The notes under the pieces were generated by a model. That model had not been told where the DNA came from and did not search any database. It saw nothing but the letters and a program-made list of their open reading frames with translations. Below, in pieces: positions 46,138-55,889 of a stretch of DNA of 64,000 nt (its first letter is position 1; every line of letters starts with the position of its first letter). The DNA is from DASQUK01 sp963813485 (GTDB taxonomy: Bacteria > Actinomycetota > Acidimicrobiia > Acidimicrobiales > VFJN01). The position numbers were made by a program, and so were the translations under genes. The DNA lies in NCBI GenBank assembly GCA_963813485.1, contig CAWEZE010000030.1, positions 1 to 64,000 of the forward strand. The letters are read 5' to 3'.

Positions 46138-46622
46138 TCCCGGAAGTTGCTGAACTGCAGGGGGATGCCGAAGTCCTCCTCACGCATCGCCTGGATGGCC
46201 GACTGCAGGTCGTCGCGCTTCTTGCCGCTGACTCGCAGCTGCTCGCCCTGCACCTGGCTCTGTACGCCCTTGAGGCCGAGTCCCTTGATGAACTTGTTGA
46301 TGGTGGTGGCCTTGTCACGGGAGATGCCGGCCACCAGGTTGACGTGCTGCCGGGCCGTGCCGCCCGAGGCCTCCTCGACCTTGCCGTAGTCGAGCGCCTT
46401 GAGCGACACCTTGCGCCGCACCAGCTTCTCCTCCAGCACCTGGCGCAGCGCGTTGAGGCGGTCCTCGCTGACGCTGTGGAGCGTGATCTCGTGACCGCTG
46501 AGCTCCACCGAGCTGTTGGTGCCCTTGAAGTCGAACCGGTTGGCGATCTCCCGGGACGCCTGGTCGACGGCGTTGCGCACCTCTTGCATGTCGATCTCGG
46601 AGACGACGTCGAAGCTGGGCAT
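46134..46622 (-). CDS. yajQ: YajQ-family nucleotide-binding protein
   Basis: 162 residues matching the DUF520/YajQ family over its full length: MPSFDVVSEIDMQEVRNAVD at the start, NRFDFKGT, and KLIK-type KFIKGLGLKGVQSQVQG in the second half, ending PLQFSNFRD. YajQ proteins bind nucleotides, in Xanthomonas cyclic di-GMP; the role here is unknown. On the minus strand TAGCCT (46630-46635) lies 7 nt before the ATG, a leaderless-type promoter. It is divergent from tRNA-Tyr. Confidence 0.93.
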   Translation of the reverse strand: MPSFDVVSEIDMQEVRNAVDQASREIANRFDFKGTNSSVELSGHEITLHSVSEDRLNALRQVLEEKLVRRKVSLKALDYGKVEEASGGTARQHVNLVAGISRDKATTINKFIKGLGLKGVQSQVQGEQLRVSGKKRDDLQSAIQAMREEDFGIPLQFSNFRD

Positions 46623-46674
46623 GACGCGGAGGCTACCGAGAGGTTCCGTGTGGTGGGCCGTTCTGGCGAACCGC

Positions 46675-46680
46675 TAGCGT
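46675..46680 (+). promoter_or_regulatory. Candidate -10 box of tRNA-Tyr
   Basis: TAGCGT, a TANNNT box, 12 nt ahead of the 5' end of the tRNA. No -35 consensus is evident. Only 57 bp separate the yajQ start and the tRNA, so both promoters share this region. Confidence 0.4.
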
Positions 46681-46692
46681 GTTCCCCTTCCA

Positions 46693-46778
<86 letters not shown>

Positions 46779-46786
46779 GCACGTCG

Positions 46787-46792
46787 TACCGT
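46787..46792 (+). promoter_or_regulatory. -10 box of a probable leaderless hut transcript
   Basis: TACCGT exactly 7 nt before the hutH GTG at 46800 and 8 nt behind the tRNA CCA end. No ribosome binding site precedes the GTG. This supports start 46800 over a GTG/ATG within the tRNA, and suggests hut transcription starting at the start codon. Confidence 0.5.
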
Positions 46793-46799
46793 CGGTGCG

Positions 46800-48365
46800 G
46801 TGGACACGCACGACGTCGTCGCCATCGGGTCTTCGCCGCTCACCGCCGCCGAGGTCGTAGCCGTTGCCCGCGGCGGTGCCCGGGTGGCGTTGGACGACAA
46901 GTCCCGGACGGCGATCGCCCGGGCGCGCGCCACGGTCGAGGAGCTGGTGGCGCAGGAAACCCCGGTCTACGGGCTGTCGACCGGGTTCGGTGCCCTCGCC
47001 GTCCGCCACATCCCGGTGGAGCGGCGCGCCGCGCTGCAGCGGTCGCTGATCCGCTCGCACGCCGCCGGTCTCGGCCGGCCGGTCGAGGACGAGGTGGTGC
47101 GGGCGATGATGCTGCTGCGCACCCGGACGCTGGCCCAGGGGCTCTCCGGCATCCGTCCCGCCGTGGTCGACCTGCTGGTGGCCCTGCTGAACCACGGGAT
47201 CACGCCCGTGGTGCCCGAGCACGGGTCGCTCGGCTGCAGCGGTGACCTCGCGCCGCTGGCCCACGTGGCCCTGGCGCTCATGGGCGAGGGCGACGTGCGG
47301 GTGCCGGGTCACGTGGCGGCCGACGGGGCCGGCGCGTCCGTGCCGGCGGCTCGGGCGCTGACCGACGCCGGGCTGGAGCCGGTCGAGCTCGTCGCCAAGG
47401 AGGGCCTGGCCCTGGTCAATGGCACCGACGGGATGCTGGGCATGCTCGTGCTCGCCTGCCACGACCTCCAGCGGCTGCTGCCCGCTGCGGACCTCACCGC
47501 TGCGATGAGCGTCGAGGCCGCCCTCGGCACCGACCGGGTCTTCGCGCCCGACCTGGCGGGCCTGCGGCCGCATCCCGGCCTGGCGACCAGCGCCGCCAAC
47601 ATGGCGCGGCTGCTGGCGGGCTCGGAGATCGTGGCATCCCACCGGACCGGCGATCCCCGGGTCCAGGACGCATACTCGCTGCGCTGCGCCCCCCAGGTGG
47701 CGGGCGCAGCGCGTGACACGCTGGCCCACGTGGACATGGTGGCTGAGCGCGAGCTGGCGGCGGTGATCGACAACCCGGTGGTGCTGGCGGACCGGCGGGT
47801 CGAGTCCAACGGCAACTTCCACGGTGCCCCGCTGGCTCACGCCTGTGACTTCCTGGCCATCGTCGCCGCCGATCTCGGAGGGATGGCCGAACGCCGGCTG
47901 GATCGGCTGCTCGATCCGGCACGGTCGCACGGGCTGCCGCCCTTCCTGGCAGCCGACCCAGGCGTCGACTCCGGGATGATGATCGCCCAGTACACCGCCG
48001 CCGCCCTGGTGGCCGAGAGCCGGCGGTTGGCCGTACCCGCCAGCGCCGACTCGATCCCGACCTCGGCCATGCAGGAGGACCACGTCTCGATGGGGTGGGC
48101 GGCGGCGCGCAAGCTGCGGACGACCCTCGTGAACCTGGCCCAGATCCTCGCGGTGGAGCTGGTTGTGGCCGCCCGGGCGCTGGACCTCCGGCGGCCGCTG
48201 CGGCCGGCGCCGGCGACCGGTGCGGTCGTGGACGTGGTGCGCCGCGAGGTCGACGGGCCGGGTCCGGACCGGTTCGTGGCCCCTGAGCTGGCGGCGGCCG
48301 AGCGCCTGATCCGCAGCGGCGCGGCCGTCGCCGCCGCCGAGCAGGTGATCGGGGCGCTGCAATGA
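46800..48365 (+). CDS. hutH: Histidine ammonia-lyase
   Basis: 521 residues; eliminates ammonia from L-His to give urocanate. The MIO prosthetic group forms from a tripeptide in GSLGCSGDLAPLAH: residues C146-S147-G148, with Cys in place of the usual Ala. Other active-site blocks are YGLSTGFG (57-64) and DAYSLRCAPQ. The open frame extends upstream through the tRNA, so I start at GTG 46800. It overlaps hutU by 4 bp (ATGA), forming the hutHUFI unit. Confidence 0.95.
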   Translation: MDTHDVVAIGSSPLTAAEVVAVARGGARVALDDKSRTAIARARATVEELVAQETPVYGLSTGFGALAVRHIPVERRAALQRSLIRSHAAGLGRPVEDEVVRAMMLLRTRTLAQGLSGIRPAVVDLLVALLNHGITPVVPEHGSLGCSGDLAPLAHVALALMGEGDVRVPGHVAADGAGASVPAARALTDAGLEPVELVAKEGLALVNGTDGMLGMLVLACHDLQRLLPAADLTAAMSVEAALGTDRVFAPDLAGLRPHPGLATSAANMARLLAGSEIVASHRTGDPRVQDAYSLRCAPQVAGAARDTLAHVDMVAERELAAVIDNPVVLADRRVESNGNFHGAPLAHACDFLAIVAADLGGMAERRLDRLLDPARSHGLPPFLAADPGVDSGMMIAQYTAAALVAESRRLAVPASADSIPTSAMQEDHVSMGWAAARKLRTTLVNLAQILAVELVVAARALDLRRPLRPAPATGAVVDVVRREVDGPGPDRFVAPELAAAERLIRSGAAVAAAEQVIGALQ

Positions 48366-50044
48366 GCGCCGGCCCGGCGGGCCCGCGTGTCGTCCGAGCG
48401 CCGCGGGGCACGGAGCTGACCTGCCGCGGCTGGGCGCAGGAGGCGGCCCTGCGCATGCTGATGAACAACCTCGATCCCGACGTCGCCGAGCGCCCCGACG
48501 ACCTCGTGGTCTACGGCGGCACCGGACGCGCCGCGCGGTCGTGGGAGGCGTTCGACGCGATCGTCTCCAGCCTCCGGAGCCTGGCCGACGACGAGACGCT
48601 GCTGGTGCAGTCCGGCAAGCCCGTGGGCGTGTTCCGCACCCACGAGTGGGCGCCCCGCGTCCTCATCGCCAACGCCAACCTGGTGCCCGACTGGGCAACC
48701 TGGGACGAGTTCCGCCGGCTCGAGGGCCTGGGCCTCACGATGTACGGCCAGATGACGGCGGGATCGTGGATCTACATCGGCACCCAGGGCATCCTCCAGG
48801 GCACGTTCGAGTGCTTCGCCGCCATCGCCGCCAAGCGGTTCGGCGGATCGCTGCGGGGCACGGTCACCCTCACCGCAGGGCTGGGCGGGATGGGCGGTGC
48901 CCAGCCGTTGGCCGTGACCATGAACGGGGGCGTGGCCATCTGCGTGGACGTCGACCCCGAGCGGATCGAGCGCCGGCGCCAGCACCGGTACCTCGACCGG
49001 GTCGCCGCCGACCTGGGCGAGGCCTGGACGCTGGCCGCGGCGGCCAAGGCCGCCGGCGAGCCGCTGTCCATCGGCGTCTGCGACAACGCCGCCGAGGTGG
49101 TGCCCGCCCTGGCCGTCGACGCTGCAAGGGCCGACCTCGTCGACATCGTGACCGACCAGACCCCGGCGCACGACCCGCTGTCGTACGTGCCCGTGGGGCT
49201 CGACGTGCGTGCCGCCGCCGACCTCCGCCGGCGGGACCCCGACGCCTACCTCGCCCGCAGCCGCCACTCGATGGTGCGCCACTGCGCCGGCCTGGTGGCG
49301 TTCGCCCGGCGGGGCGTCGAGGTCTTCGACTACGGCAACGCCCTCCGGGCCGAGGCCAAGGCCGCCGGCTACGACGACGCCTTCGCGTATCCAGGCTTCC
49401 TGCCCGCGTACATCCGCCCGCTGTTCTGCGAGGGGAAAGGACCGTTCCGCTGGGCGGCACTCTCCGGCGACCCGGCCGACATCGAGGTGACTGACCGGCT
49501 TGTGCTCGAGGAGTTCCCCGAGAACGAGGCCCTGGGCCGCTGGATACGCATGGCCCGCGAGCGCGTCCAGTTCCAGGGCCTGCCGGCCCGCATCTGCTGG
49601 CTGGGCTACGGCGAACGGTCCCGGCTCGGCCTGCGGTTCAACGAGCTGGTGGCGTCCGGCGAGATCAGCGCGCCGATCGTGATCGGCCGGGACCACCTCG
49701 ACTCAGGGTCGGTGGCCTCGCCGTACCGCGAGACCGAATCGATGCTGGATGGCAGCGACGCCATCGCCGACTGGCCGATCCTCAACGCCTTGCTCAACAC
49801 CGCCAGCGGCGCCTCGTGGGTGAGCTTCCACCACGGCGGCGGGGTGGGCATCGGCCGGTCCCTGCACGCCGGCATGGTGGTCGTGGCCGACGGCACGCCC
49901 CTGGCCGCCGAGAAGCTGGAGCGGGTGCTGACCACCGACCCGGGGATCGGGGTGGTCCGCCATGCCGACGCCGGATACGACGAGGCACGCGAGGTGGCGG
50001 CCCAGCGAGGCATCCGCCTGCCGATGGCGCCACCCCGCTCGTGA
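48362..50044 (+). CDS. hutU: Urocanate hydratase
   Basis: 560 residues; adds water to urocanate giving imidazolonepropionate, using tightly bound NAD+. Conserved parts visible: NNLDPDVAERPDDLVVYGGT, YGQMTAGSWIYIGTQGIL, the NAD-binding TAGLGGMGGAQP, and the C-terminal SGASWVSFHHGGGVGIG with SLHAGMVVVADGT. Complete length for the family. ATG 48362 overlaps hutH; the stop overlaps the hutF GTG. Confidence 0.96.
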   Translation: MSAGPAGPRVVRAPRGTELTCRGWAQEAALRMLMNNLDPDVAERPDDLVVYGGTGRAARSWEAFDAIVSSLRSLADDETLLVQSGKPVGVFRTHEWAPRVLIANANLVPDWATWDEFRRLEGLGLTMYGQMTAGSWIYIGTQGILQGTFECFAAIAAKRFGGSLRGTVTLTAGLGGMGGAQPLAVTMNGGVAICVDVDPERIERRRQHRYLDRVAADLGEAWTLAAAAKAAGEPLSIGVCDNAAEVVPALAVDAARADLVDIVTDQTPAHDPLSYVPVGLDVRAAADLRRRDPDAYLARSRHSMVRHCAGLVAFARRGVEVFDYGNALRAEAKAAGYDDAFAYPGFLPAYIRPLFCEGKGPFRWAALSGDPADIEVTDRLVLEEFPENEALGRWIRMARERVQFQGLPARICWLGYGERSRLGLRFNELVASGEISAPIVIGRDHLDSGSVASPYRETESMLDGSDAIADWPILNALLNTASGASWVSFHHGGGVGIGRSLHAGMVVVADGTPLAAEKLERVLTTDPGIGVVRHADAGYDEAREVAAQRGIRLPMAPPRS

Positions 50045-51414
50045 GGACGTGGTTCGCCGACTACGCGTGGCTCGGCGGCGAGGAACTGGCGCCCGGGGTG
50101 GTGCTGGAGGAGGCGGGCGACGGGCGGCTGGCGCGTGTGGCGGCCGGTCAGGACCCACCTGCGGGGGCCATCCACCTCAGCGGGATCGTGGTGCCGGGAC
50201 TGGCCAACGTCCATTCGCACGCCTTCCACCGAGCGCTCCGAGGTCGCGCCCAGGCGGGTGCGGGGGACTTCTGGCGCTGGCGTGACCGCATGTACGCGCT
50301 CGCCGCCGTCATCGACCCCGACGACCTGTTCGAGCTGGCCCGGGCCACGTACGCCGAGATGGCCCTGGCGGGGATCACCGCGGTGGGCGAATTCCACTAC
50401 CTGCATCACCGGCCCGACGGCCGCCCCTACGCCGATCCCAACGTCATGGGAGGGGCGCTGGTCGCGGCTGCGGCCGAGGCGGGAGTCCGACTCACCCTGC
50501 TCGACACCTGCTACCTGCGGCCGGGCTTCGGGGGTGGGTCACGCCTGACCGGTGCCCAGGTCCGGTTCAGCGACGGGGACGCCGAGCGGTGGGTGGACCG
50601 GGTGGAGGACTTGGCGGGCCTGGCCGGAAGCGGCTGGCGCCTCGGGGCGGCCGTCCACAGCGTCCGGGCGGTCGACGAACGGTCGATGGGCGTCGTGGCC
50701 GGCTGGGCCCGGGGGCGGGGCGCGCCCCTGCACCTGCACCTGTCGGAGCAGCCCGCCGAGAACGAGGAGGCGCTGGCCGTCACCGGTCGCACGCCGACCG
50801 GGCTGGCCGAGGCCGCCGGCGTGCTCGGGCCCCACACCACCGCGGTCCACGCCACCCACCTGATCGACGGCGACGTCAAGGCGCTGGGCGCGACCGGGAC
50901 CGGCGTGTGCCTGTGCCCGACGACCGAGCGCGACCTCGGCGATGGCGTGGGCCCTGCCGGGCGCCTTGCGGCGGCCGGCTGCCCGCTGTCGCTGGGGACC
51001 GACAGCCACGCCGTGGTCGACCTGCTCGAGGAGGCCCGGCTGGTCGAGCTCCACGAGCGCCTGGCGCACCATCGTCGCGGCGGGCATACGGCGGCAGCGC
51101 TGCTGCAGGCCGCCACCGCCGGCGGCTACCGGGCGCTCGGGTGGTCCGGCGACGGTGATGGGCCGGCGGGGGCGCTGGCGGCCGGGGGCCCGGCCGACTT
51201 CGTGACCCTGGACCGCGCCTCGGTGCGCCTCGCCGGGCTCGATCCGGCGGAGGGTGTCGCGGGCCTGGTCTTCGCCGCGACTGCGGCCGACGTCACGGAC
51301 GTCGTCGTGGGTGGTCGCACGATCGTCCGGGATCGCTGCCACGTCACGGTCACCGACGTCGCCGGCGACCTGGACCGCGCGATCGCGTCCGCGTGGTCAC
51401 GGGTAGGGCCATGA
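50041..51414 (+). CDS. hutF: Formimidoylglutamate deiminase
   Basis: 457-residue amidohydrolase. Converts N-formimino-L-glutamate to N-formyl-L-glutamate and ammonia. Metal site: NVHSHAFHRAL near 60, HLHLSEQPAENEE with the zinc His, VHATHL and the catalytic Asp in LSLGTDSHAVVDLLEE. GTG 50041 overlaps the hutU stop (GTGA). Its presence means histidine is degraded by the two-step formylglutamate route; the final hydrolase (HutG) is not in this window. Confidence 0.9.
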   Translation: MRTWFADYAWLGGEELAPGVVLEEAGDGRLARVAAGQDPPAGAIHLSGIVVPGLANVHSHAFHRALRGRAQAGAGDFWRWRDRMYALAAVIDPDDLFELARATYAEMALAGITAVGEFHYLHHRPDGRPYADPNVMGGALVAAAAEAGVRLTLLDTCYLRPGFGGGSRLTGAQVRFSDGDAERWVDRVEDLAGLAGSGWRLGAAVHSVRAVDERSMGVVAGWARGRGAPLHLHLSEQPAENEEALAVTGRTPTGLAEAAGVLGPHTTAVHATHLIDGDVKALGATGTGVCLCPTTERDLGDGVGPAGRLAAAGCPLSLGTDSHAVVDLLEEARLVELHERLAHHRRGGHTAAALLQAATAGGYRALGWSGDGDGPAGALAAGGPADFVTLDRASVRLAGLDPAEGVAGLVFAATAADVTDVVVGGRTIVRDRCHVTVTDVAGDLDRAIASAWSRVGP

Positions 51415-51416
51415 CG

Positions 51417-51515
51417 CGAGGCCATAGGGTCCGCCAAATGGACCTCGAGGCAATACGGACCGGGGGCCGGACCTCATTGCCTCGGGAGTGCCCGGCCGGA
51501 CCCCATTGCCTCACG
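51417..51515. repeat. Palindromic intergenic repeat cluster between hutF and hutI
   Basis: Four copies of the motif also found at 12624-12721, two in each orientation: CGAGGCCATAGGGTCC (51417-51432), TCGAGGCAATACGGACC (51445-51461), and the inverted GGACCTCATTGCCTCGG (51469-51485) and GGACCCCATTGCCTCACG (51498-51515). The inner pair forms a hairpin with stem CGAGGCAAT/ATTGCCTCG. It interrupts the otherwise overlapping hut operon. Confidence 0.7.
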
Positions 51516-51532
51516 AATCGGGCGGCGCACCA

Positions 51533-52764
51533 GTGACCACTTGGGACCTCCTGGTCGTCAACGCTGAAATCGCCACCATGGATCCCGCGCGCCCCGGACC
51601 GTATGGGCTGGTCACCGAGGGGGCGGTCGGCCTGGCCGACGGGCGCGTCGGCTGGGTCGGGCCCATGACCGACCTGCCCCCCGACACGGGCGCCGCCCAC
51701 ACGGTCGACGCCGCTGGCGCCCTCGTCACCCCGGGGCTGGTCGACTGCCACACCCACCTGGTGTTCGGCGGCGACCGGGTGGCGGAGTTCGAGGCCCGGC
51801 TGTGCGGTGCCAGCTACGAGGAGCTCGCCCGGCAGGGCGGCGGCATCGCCTCCACGGTCGCCGCCACCCGGGCCGCGGGCGAGGACGAGCTGGTCGCGCG
51901 CCGCAACCCGCCGGGCCGCGCACCTGGTGAGCGACGGCGTGACCACCGTCGAGATCAAGTCGGGCTACGGGCTCGACCTCGAGACCGAGCGCCGGATGCT
52001 GGCCGCGGCCCGCCGGGTGGCCGACGAGCTACCCGTGCGGGTGCGCACGACGTTCCTCGGTGCGCACACGGTCCCGGAGGAGTACCGGGGGCGGCCCGAC
52101 GCCTACGTCGACCTGGTGTGCGACGACATGGTCCCGGCCGTGGCGGCGGCCGGCCTCGCGGATGCGGTCGACGCCTTCTGCGAGCGCATCGCCTTCTCGG
52201 CCGAGCAGGTGACGAGGGTCTTCGACGCCGCCCGCCGGCACGGCCTACCGGTCAAGCTCCACGCCGACCAGCTCTCCGACGGCGGCGGCGCGGCGCTGGC
52301 GGCGTCGTTTGATGCCCTGTCCGCCGACCACCTCGAGCACACGCCGCCGAGCGGCGTCCGGGCACTCGCGGCTGCGGGCACGGTCGCCGTCCTGTTGCCG
52401 GGCGCCACCCACACGCTGGGTGATCGGGCCCGCCCGCCGGTGGCGGCGCTGCGGGCGGCGGGCGTGCCGATGGCCGTCTCCACCGACGCCAACCCGGGAA
52501 CGTCGCCGCTGTTGTCGCTGCGGCTGGCGGCCAACCTCGCCTGCACGCTCCTCGGCCTCACCCCGGCAGGAGGCGCTCGCCGGAGTGACCCACAACGCCG
52601 CCCGGGCGCTGGGGCTTGCGGGCATGGCCGGGGTTCTGGCGGCGGGTGCCGCCGGCGACGTGGTGGTGTGGGACGCCGGGCAGCCGGCCGAGCTCGTCTA
52701 CTGGATCGGTGGACGGCTGGCCCGCACCGTGATCGTGGCCGGCGAGGTCGTCCGCTCCGCATGA
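51533..52764 (+). CDS. hutI: Imidazolonepropionase, two apparent frameshifts
   Basis: Hydrolyses imidazolonepropionate to N-formimino-L-glutamate. The first frame from GTG 51533 carries TWDLLVVNAEIATMD and PGLVDCHTHLVFGGDR (metal site). At about 51,905-51,925 one extra base moves the frame to HLVSDGVTTVEIKSGYGLDL, KLHADQLSDGGG and AVSTDANPGTSPLLS. At GG 52565-52566 a second extra base leads to EALAGVTHNAARALGL and the C-terminus at 52764. All catalytic blocks are present, so sequencing error is more likely than loss of function. It completes hutHUFI. Confidence 0.85.
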
Positions 52765-53164
52765 TCCGCCGGAGCCCGTCGGCCTCCATCTGGACGTAGC
52801 GGCGGCTGCGGGAGCCCATCAATCGGGACACGACGGGGGCCAGGAACCCCTCCTGGTCGAGGGAGAGCGTGACCGGCACTCGGCCGTCCTGTGCGGGCGC
52901 CAGGCGGTGACCACCGGTGGTCTTGACACCCGGGACCTTCGATGCCCAGCTGAACACCTCGCCGGGTGTGGACTCGGTGACCTCCCACACCAGCCCCGGC
53001 ATCCCCGGCTGCTTGACCCGTGCCCGGCTGCCAACACCGAAGTCGCCGGTGTCCAGACGCTCGACCGCGGACACCGAGGCGGTCCACTCCGGCCAGCGCT
53101 CGACGTCGCTGAGCGTCGACCAGATCAGTTCGGGGCTGGCGGCGATCTCGATCGAGATCTCGTG
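52751..53164 (-). CDS. SRPBCC-fold (polyketide cyclase/START-like) domain, 5' end fused to transporter remnant
   Basis: About 138 residues in the minus-strand frame, from HEISIEIAASPELIWSTLSD and WPEWTASVSAVERL to SRRYVQMEADGLRRIM, the common pattern of small lipid-binding SRPBCC proteins. No start codon is found at the expected place (TCGCATCACGAG where a Met-His-Glu start would be), and no stop follows; the frame runs on antisense to hutI. The region before it is an MFS fragment in another frame. Function unknown. Confidence 0.6.
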
Positions 53165-53165
53165 A

Positions 53166-53722
53166 TGCGAGCAGGCCGGCCACGGCCGAGGGCGTGATCT
53201 CCGAACGGTCGACACGTGACGCCCAGACGGGGGCGGCCACGCCGCCGGCCAGGCCGACTCCCGCGGTGAGGGCCGCCACCCCGGCCGGTTGGCCGCGGCT
53301 GGCGACGAGGTAGGCGATCGCGAAGGCCAGGAACGGTTCGTCGAACACGTCCACCAGCGCCGCCAGCAGCCCAGCCGGAAGACCCGGCGGTCACGCAGCA
53401 CCGCGACAACCTCGCCGTGCGGCCGCGGGTCGCCGTCCTGGGTCACGTGCGGCGACCGGCTCGGTGCCGGCAGCGGCTGGCTCGCCAGCAGCAGGCCAGC
53501 GGCGTATCCGAGCGCGCCCCCGGCCGCGATGAGCCTCCGGCTGTGGCGGTCCGCCAGCACCCCGAACACGCCTCCCACCACCCCGATGCCGGGGTAGAGG
53601 GCGAGGAGCGCGGCACCCCTGGCGTAGCTCAGGTCGAGGTCGCGGCGCAGCGGCTCCAGGGCGCCGAACGGCAGGAACGCGACCGTCTCGTCGACGAAGC
53701 CGGCGATGAGCAGCGACACCAC
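53166..53722 (-). pseudogene. MFS transporter remnant
   Basis: The first frame from 53722 gives AGFVDETVAFLPFGALEPLR and YPGIGVVGGVFGVLADRHSR, that is, roughly the first three helices of a major facilitator. A linker and then, after one missing base near 53,372, LLAALVDVFDEPFLAFAIAY and GVGLAGGVAAPVWASRVDRS follow, resembling helices 7-8. Some 200 residues of a 12-helix carrier are absent, in two places, and the end runs into the SRPBCC domain. Looks like a deletion-ridden pseudogene or a local assembly collapse. Confidence 0.6.
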
Positions 53723-53836
53723 GAGCGTCGGCGGTGCCGCCGTTGCGATCTGGCTAGTTCACCATCGGAGGCGCGAGCGCACGGGCAGGAGGGTATCGGC
53801 GGCGCCCCGGTCCACCCGATCGATTATGAAGAGGCC

Positions 53837-54584
53837 ATGATCGTGCTGGTGACGGGAGGTACGCGGGGGCTGGGGCTCGGCCTGAGCGAGGCGTTCCTCG
53901 GGGAGGGCCACGATGTCGTCGTGTGCGGCAGGTCGGAGCCCGGGAAGCCTGCCGACCGCGGCCACCGGCGACCGCGCCGCCACCTTCGTCGCCGCCGACG
54001 TGCGGGACCCCGAGCAGGTCGAGGCCCTGGTCCAGGCGGTGGTCGACCGGCACGGGCGTCTCGACGTCCTGATCAACAACGCCGGCGGCTCCCCGCCCGC
54101 CGACGCCGCCACGGTGTCGCCTCGGTTCGTGGCGGCGATCATCACGCTCAACCTGGTCGCGCCGTTCGTCGTCTCCCAGCGGGCCAACGAGGTGATGCAG
54201 AAGCAGCCCGAAGGCGGCTCGATCATCAACATCTCGTCGCTTTGCGGCCTGCGACCCTCGCCCGGCACCGCCGCCTACGGCGCCGCCAAGGCCGGGCTCA
54301 TCAACCTCACCGAGAGCCTGGCCGTCGAGTTCGCCCCCAAGGTACGGGTCAACTGCGTGACCGCGGGCGCCCTCGAGACCGACGAGCTCCACAACGCGTA
54401 CGGCGGCGACGCCTACTTCGAGGCGGTGGCGGCCACGGTCCCATTGGGGCGCATGGGCCGGCCACCGGACGTGGCCAAGGCTTGCCTCTTCCTGGCGTCG
54501 GAGGGCGCGTCGTTCATCACCGGCGCCAACCTGTTGGTCCATGGTGGCGGCGACGATCCACCCCCGGTGACGGGCGAAGGGTGA
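53837..54584 (+). CDS. Short-chain dehydrogenase/reductase, apparent frameshift
   Basis: About 249 residues. ATG 53837 leads into the NAD(P) motif VTGGTRGLGLGLSEAFLGEG; an extra G in GGG 53942-53944 shifts the frame, after which LDVLINNAGGSPPADA, the catalytic Ser region INISSLCGL and YGAAK (Tyr/Lys) follow, ending at 54584. A classical cytosolic SDR; substrate unknown. The stop overlaps the GTG of the amine oxidase gene by 4 bp, so they share an operon and perhaps a pathway. Confidence 0.8.
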
Positions 54585-55885
54585 GCGCTCGGGCGTTGCG
54601 GTCGCCGTCGTACCGCGAGGCGGTGCTCTGGCAGGAGCAGGCCGAGTTTCCCGACCTGCCGACGGCATCGCCGCCGCAATCGGCCGACTGCGTCGTCGTC
54701 GGGGCCGGGTATGCGGGCCTGTCGTGCGCCCGGGACCTGGCCCGAGCGGGCCGGTCGGTCGTCGTGCTCGACGCCCACCCGGCGGGGTGGGGTGCCAGCA
54801 GCCGCAACGGCGGCATGGTCATTCCCGAGCTGAAGGCCGGTCCGGCTGCGCTCGAGCGGTCGTATGGTCCCCTGGGGCGCCGCATGTACGACGAGGTCAA
54901 CCAGGCATTCGACCATGTCGAGGGCCTGATCAGTGCCGAGTCGATCGACTGCGACTACAGCCGCAGCGGCCAGCTCTACCTCGCGCACGCCGAGCGCGTG
55001 GTGGCGTCGTTGATGGCCATGGCACGCGAGCACGGCGAAGAGCTGGGCGAGCCGGTGCGATTCGTGCCCCGCGAGGAGCTCGGCGACGAGGTGGGATCGA
55101 CCGCGTACGCGGGCGGCCTGGTCATCGAGCGGACCGGCGGACTGCACCCGGCGCGCTTCCACGCGGGCCTCTTCCGCTTGGCCCTGGCCGCCGGGGCATC
55201 GGTGTACCCCGCGACGACGGCGAGCGCGATCGAGCGTCGAGGCGGTGGGCGTGCCGGCTTCCGCGTCGCGACCCCCCGCGGGGCGGTCGACACCGACGCC
55301 GTCGTGGTCTGCACCAACGCCTACGCCGATGGCCTGCTGCCCGAGCTGCGCCGCCGGGTGCTGCCGGTGGGGAGCTTCATCGTCGCCACCGAGGTGCTCG
55401 AGGCGGACGTGGCCCGTTCGGTCAGCCCGCGCGACCGCATGTTCGTCGACAGCAAGAACTTCCTCTTCTACTGGCGGCTGACACCCGACCGCCGGTTGCT
55501 GTTCGGTGGCCGCCGGAGTCTGGCGTCGTCGACGATCCCCCAGGCCCGCGACTTCCTGTACGAGTCGATGCTCCGTGTTCATCCCCAGCTGGCCGGCACG
55601 CACATCGACCGGGCCTGGGGCGGGAACGTAGCCGTCACCCTCGACCGGCTGCCGCACGTGGGCCGGCTCGGCGGGGCCTGGTACGTGACGGGCTGCAACG
55701 GCTCCGGGGTGGCGCTCAACACTTGGCTCGGCGCCCGGATGGCACGGCACCTGCTCGGTGAGGCGGCATTGCCGTCGTTCGCGGAGCTGCAGCACCGTCC
55801 GATACCACTGCACCGCGCCCGTGCGGCCTACCTGCCGCTCGTCGGGCTGTGGTTCCGCTGGCAGGACCGGGGATTCGCGACCTGA
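54581..55885 (+). CDS. FAD-dependent amine oxidoreductase, PuuB-like
   Basis: 434 residues, DAO fold. SADCVVVGAGYAGLSCARDL near 34-53 is the FAD site, then VLDAHPAGWGASSRNGGMVI, and the C-terminal HVGRLGGAWYVTGCNGSGVA. The architecture matches gamma-glutamylputrescine oxidase (PuuB) and related amine oxidases, including HPARFHAGLFRLALAAGASV. With an aminobutyraldehyde-type dehydrogenase, a polyamine importer and a class III aminotransferase nearby, oxidation of putrescine or its derivative is likely (inference). No gamma-glutamylputrescine synthetase is seen in the window. Confidence 0.8.
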   Translation: MSARALRSPSYREAVLWQEQAEFPDLPTASPPQSADCVVVGAGYAGLSCARDLARAGRSVVVLDAHPAGWGASSRNGGMVIPELKAGPAALERSYGPLGRRMYDEVNQAFDHVEGLISAESIDCDYSRSGQLYLAHAERVVASLMAMAREHGEELGEPVRFVPREELGDEVGSTAYAGGLVIERTGGLHPARFHAGLFRLALAAGASVYPATTASAIERRGGGRAGFRVATPRGAVDTDAVVVCTNAYADGLLPELRRRVLPVGSFIVATEVLEADVARSVSPRDRMFVDSKNFLFYWRLTPDRRLLFGGRRSLASSTIPQARDFLYESMLRVHPQLAGTHIDRAWGGNVAVTLDRLPHVGRLGGAWYVTGCNGSGVALNTWLGARMARHLLGEAALPSFAELQHRPIPLHRARAAYLPLVGLWFRWQDRGFAT

Positions 55886-55889
55886 TCCG

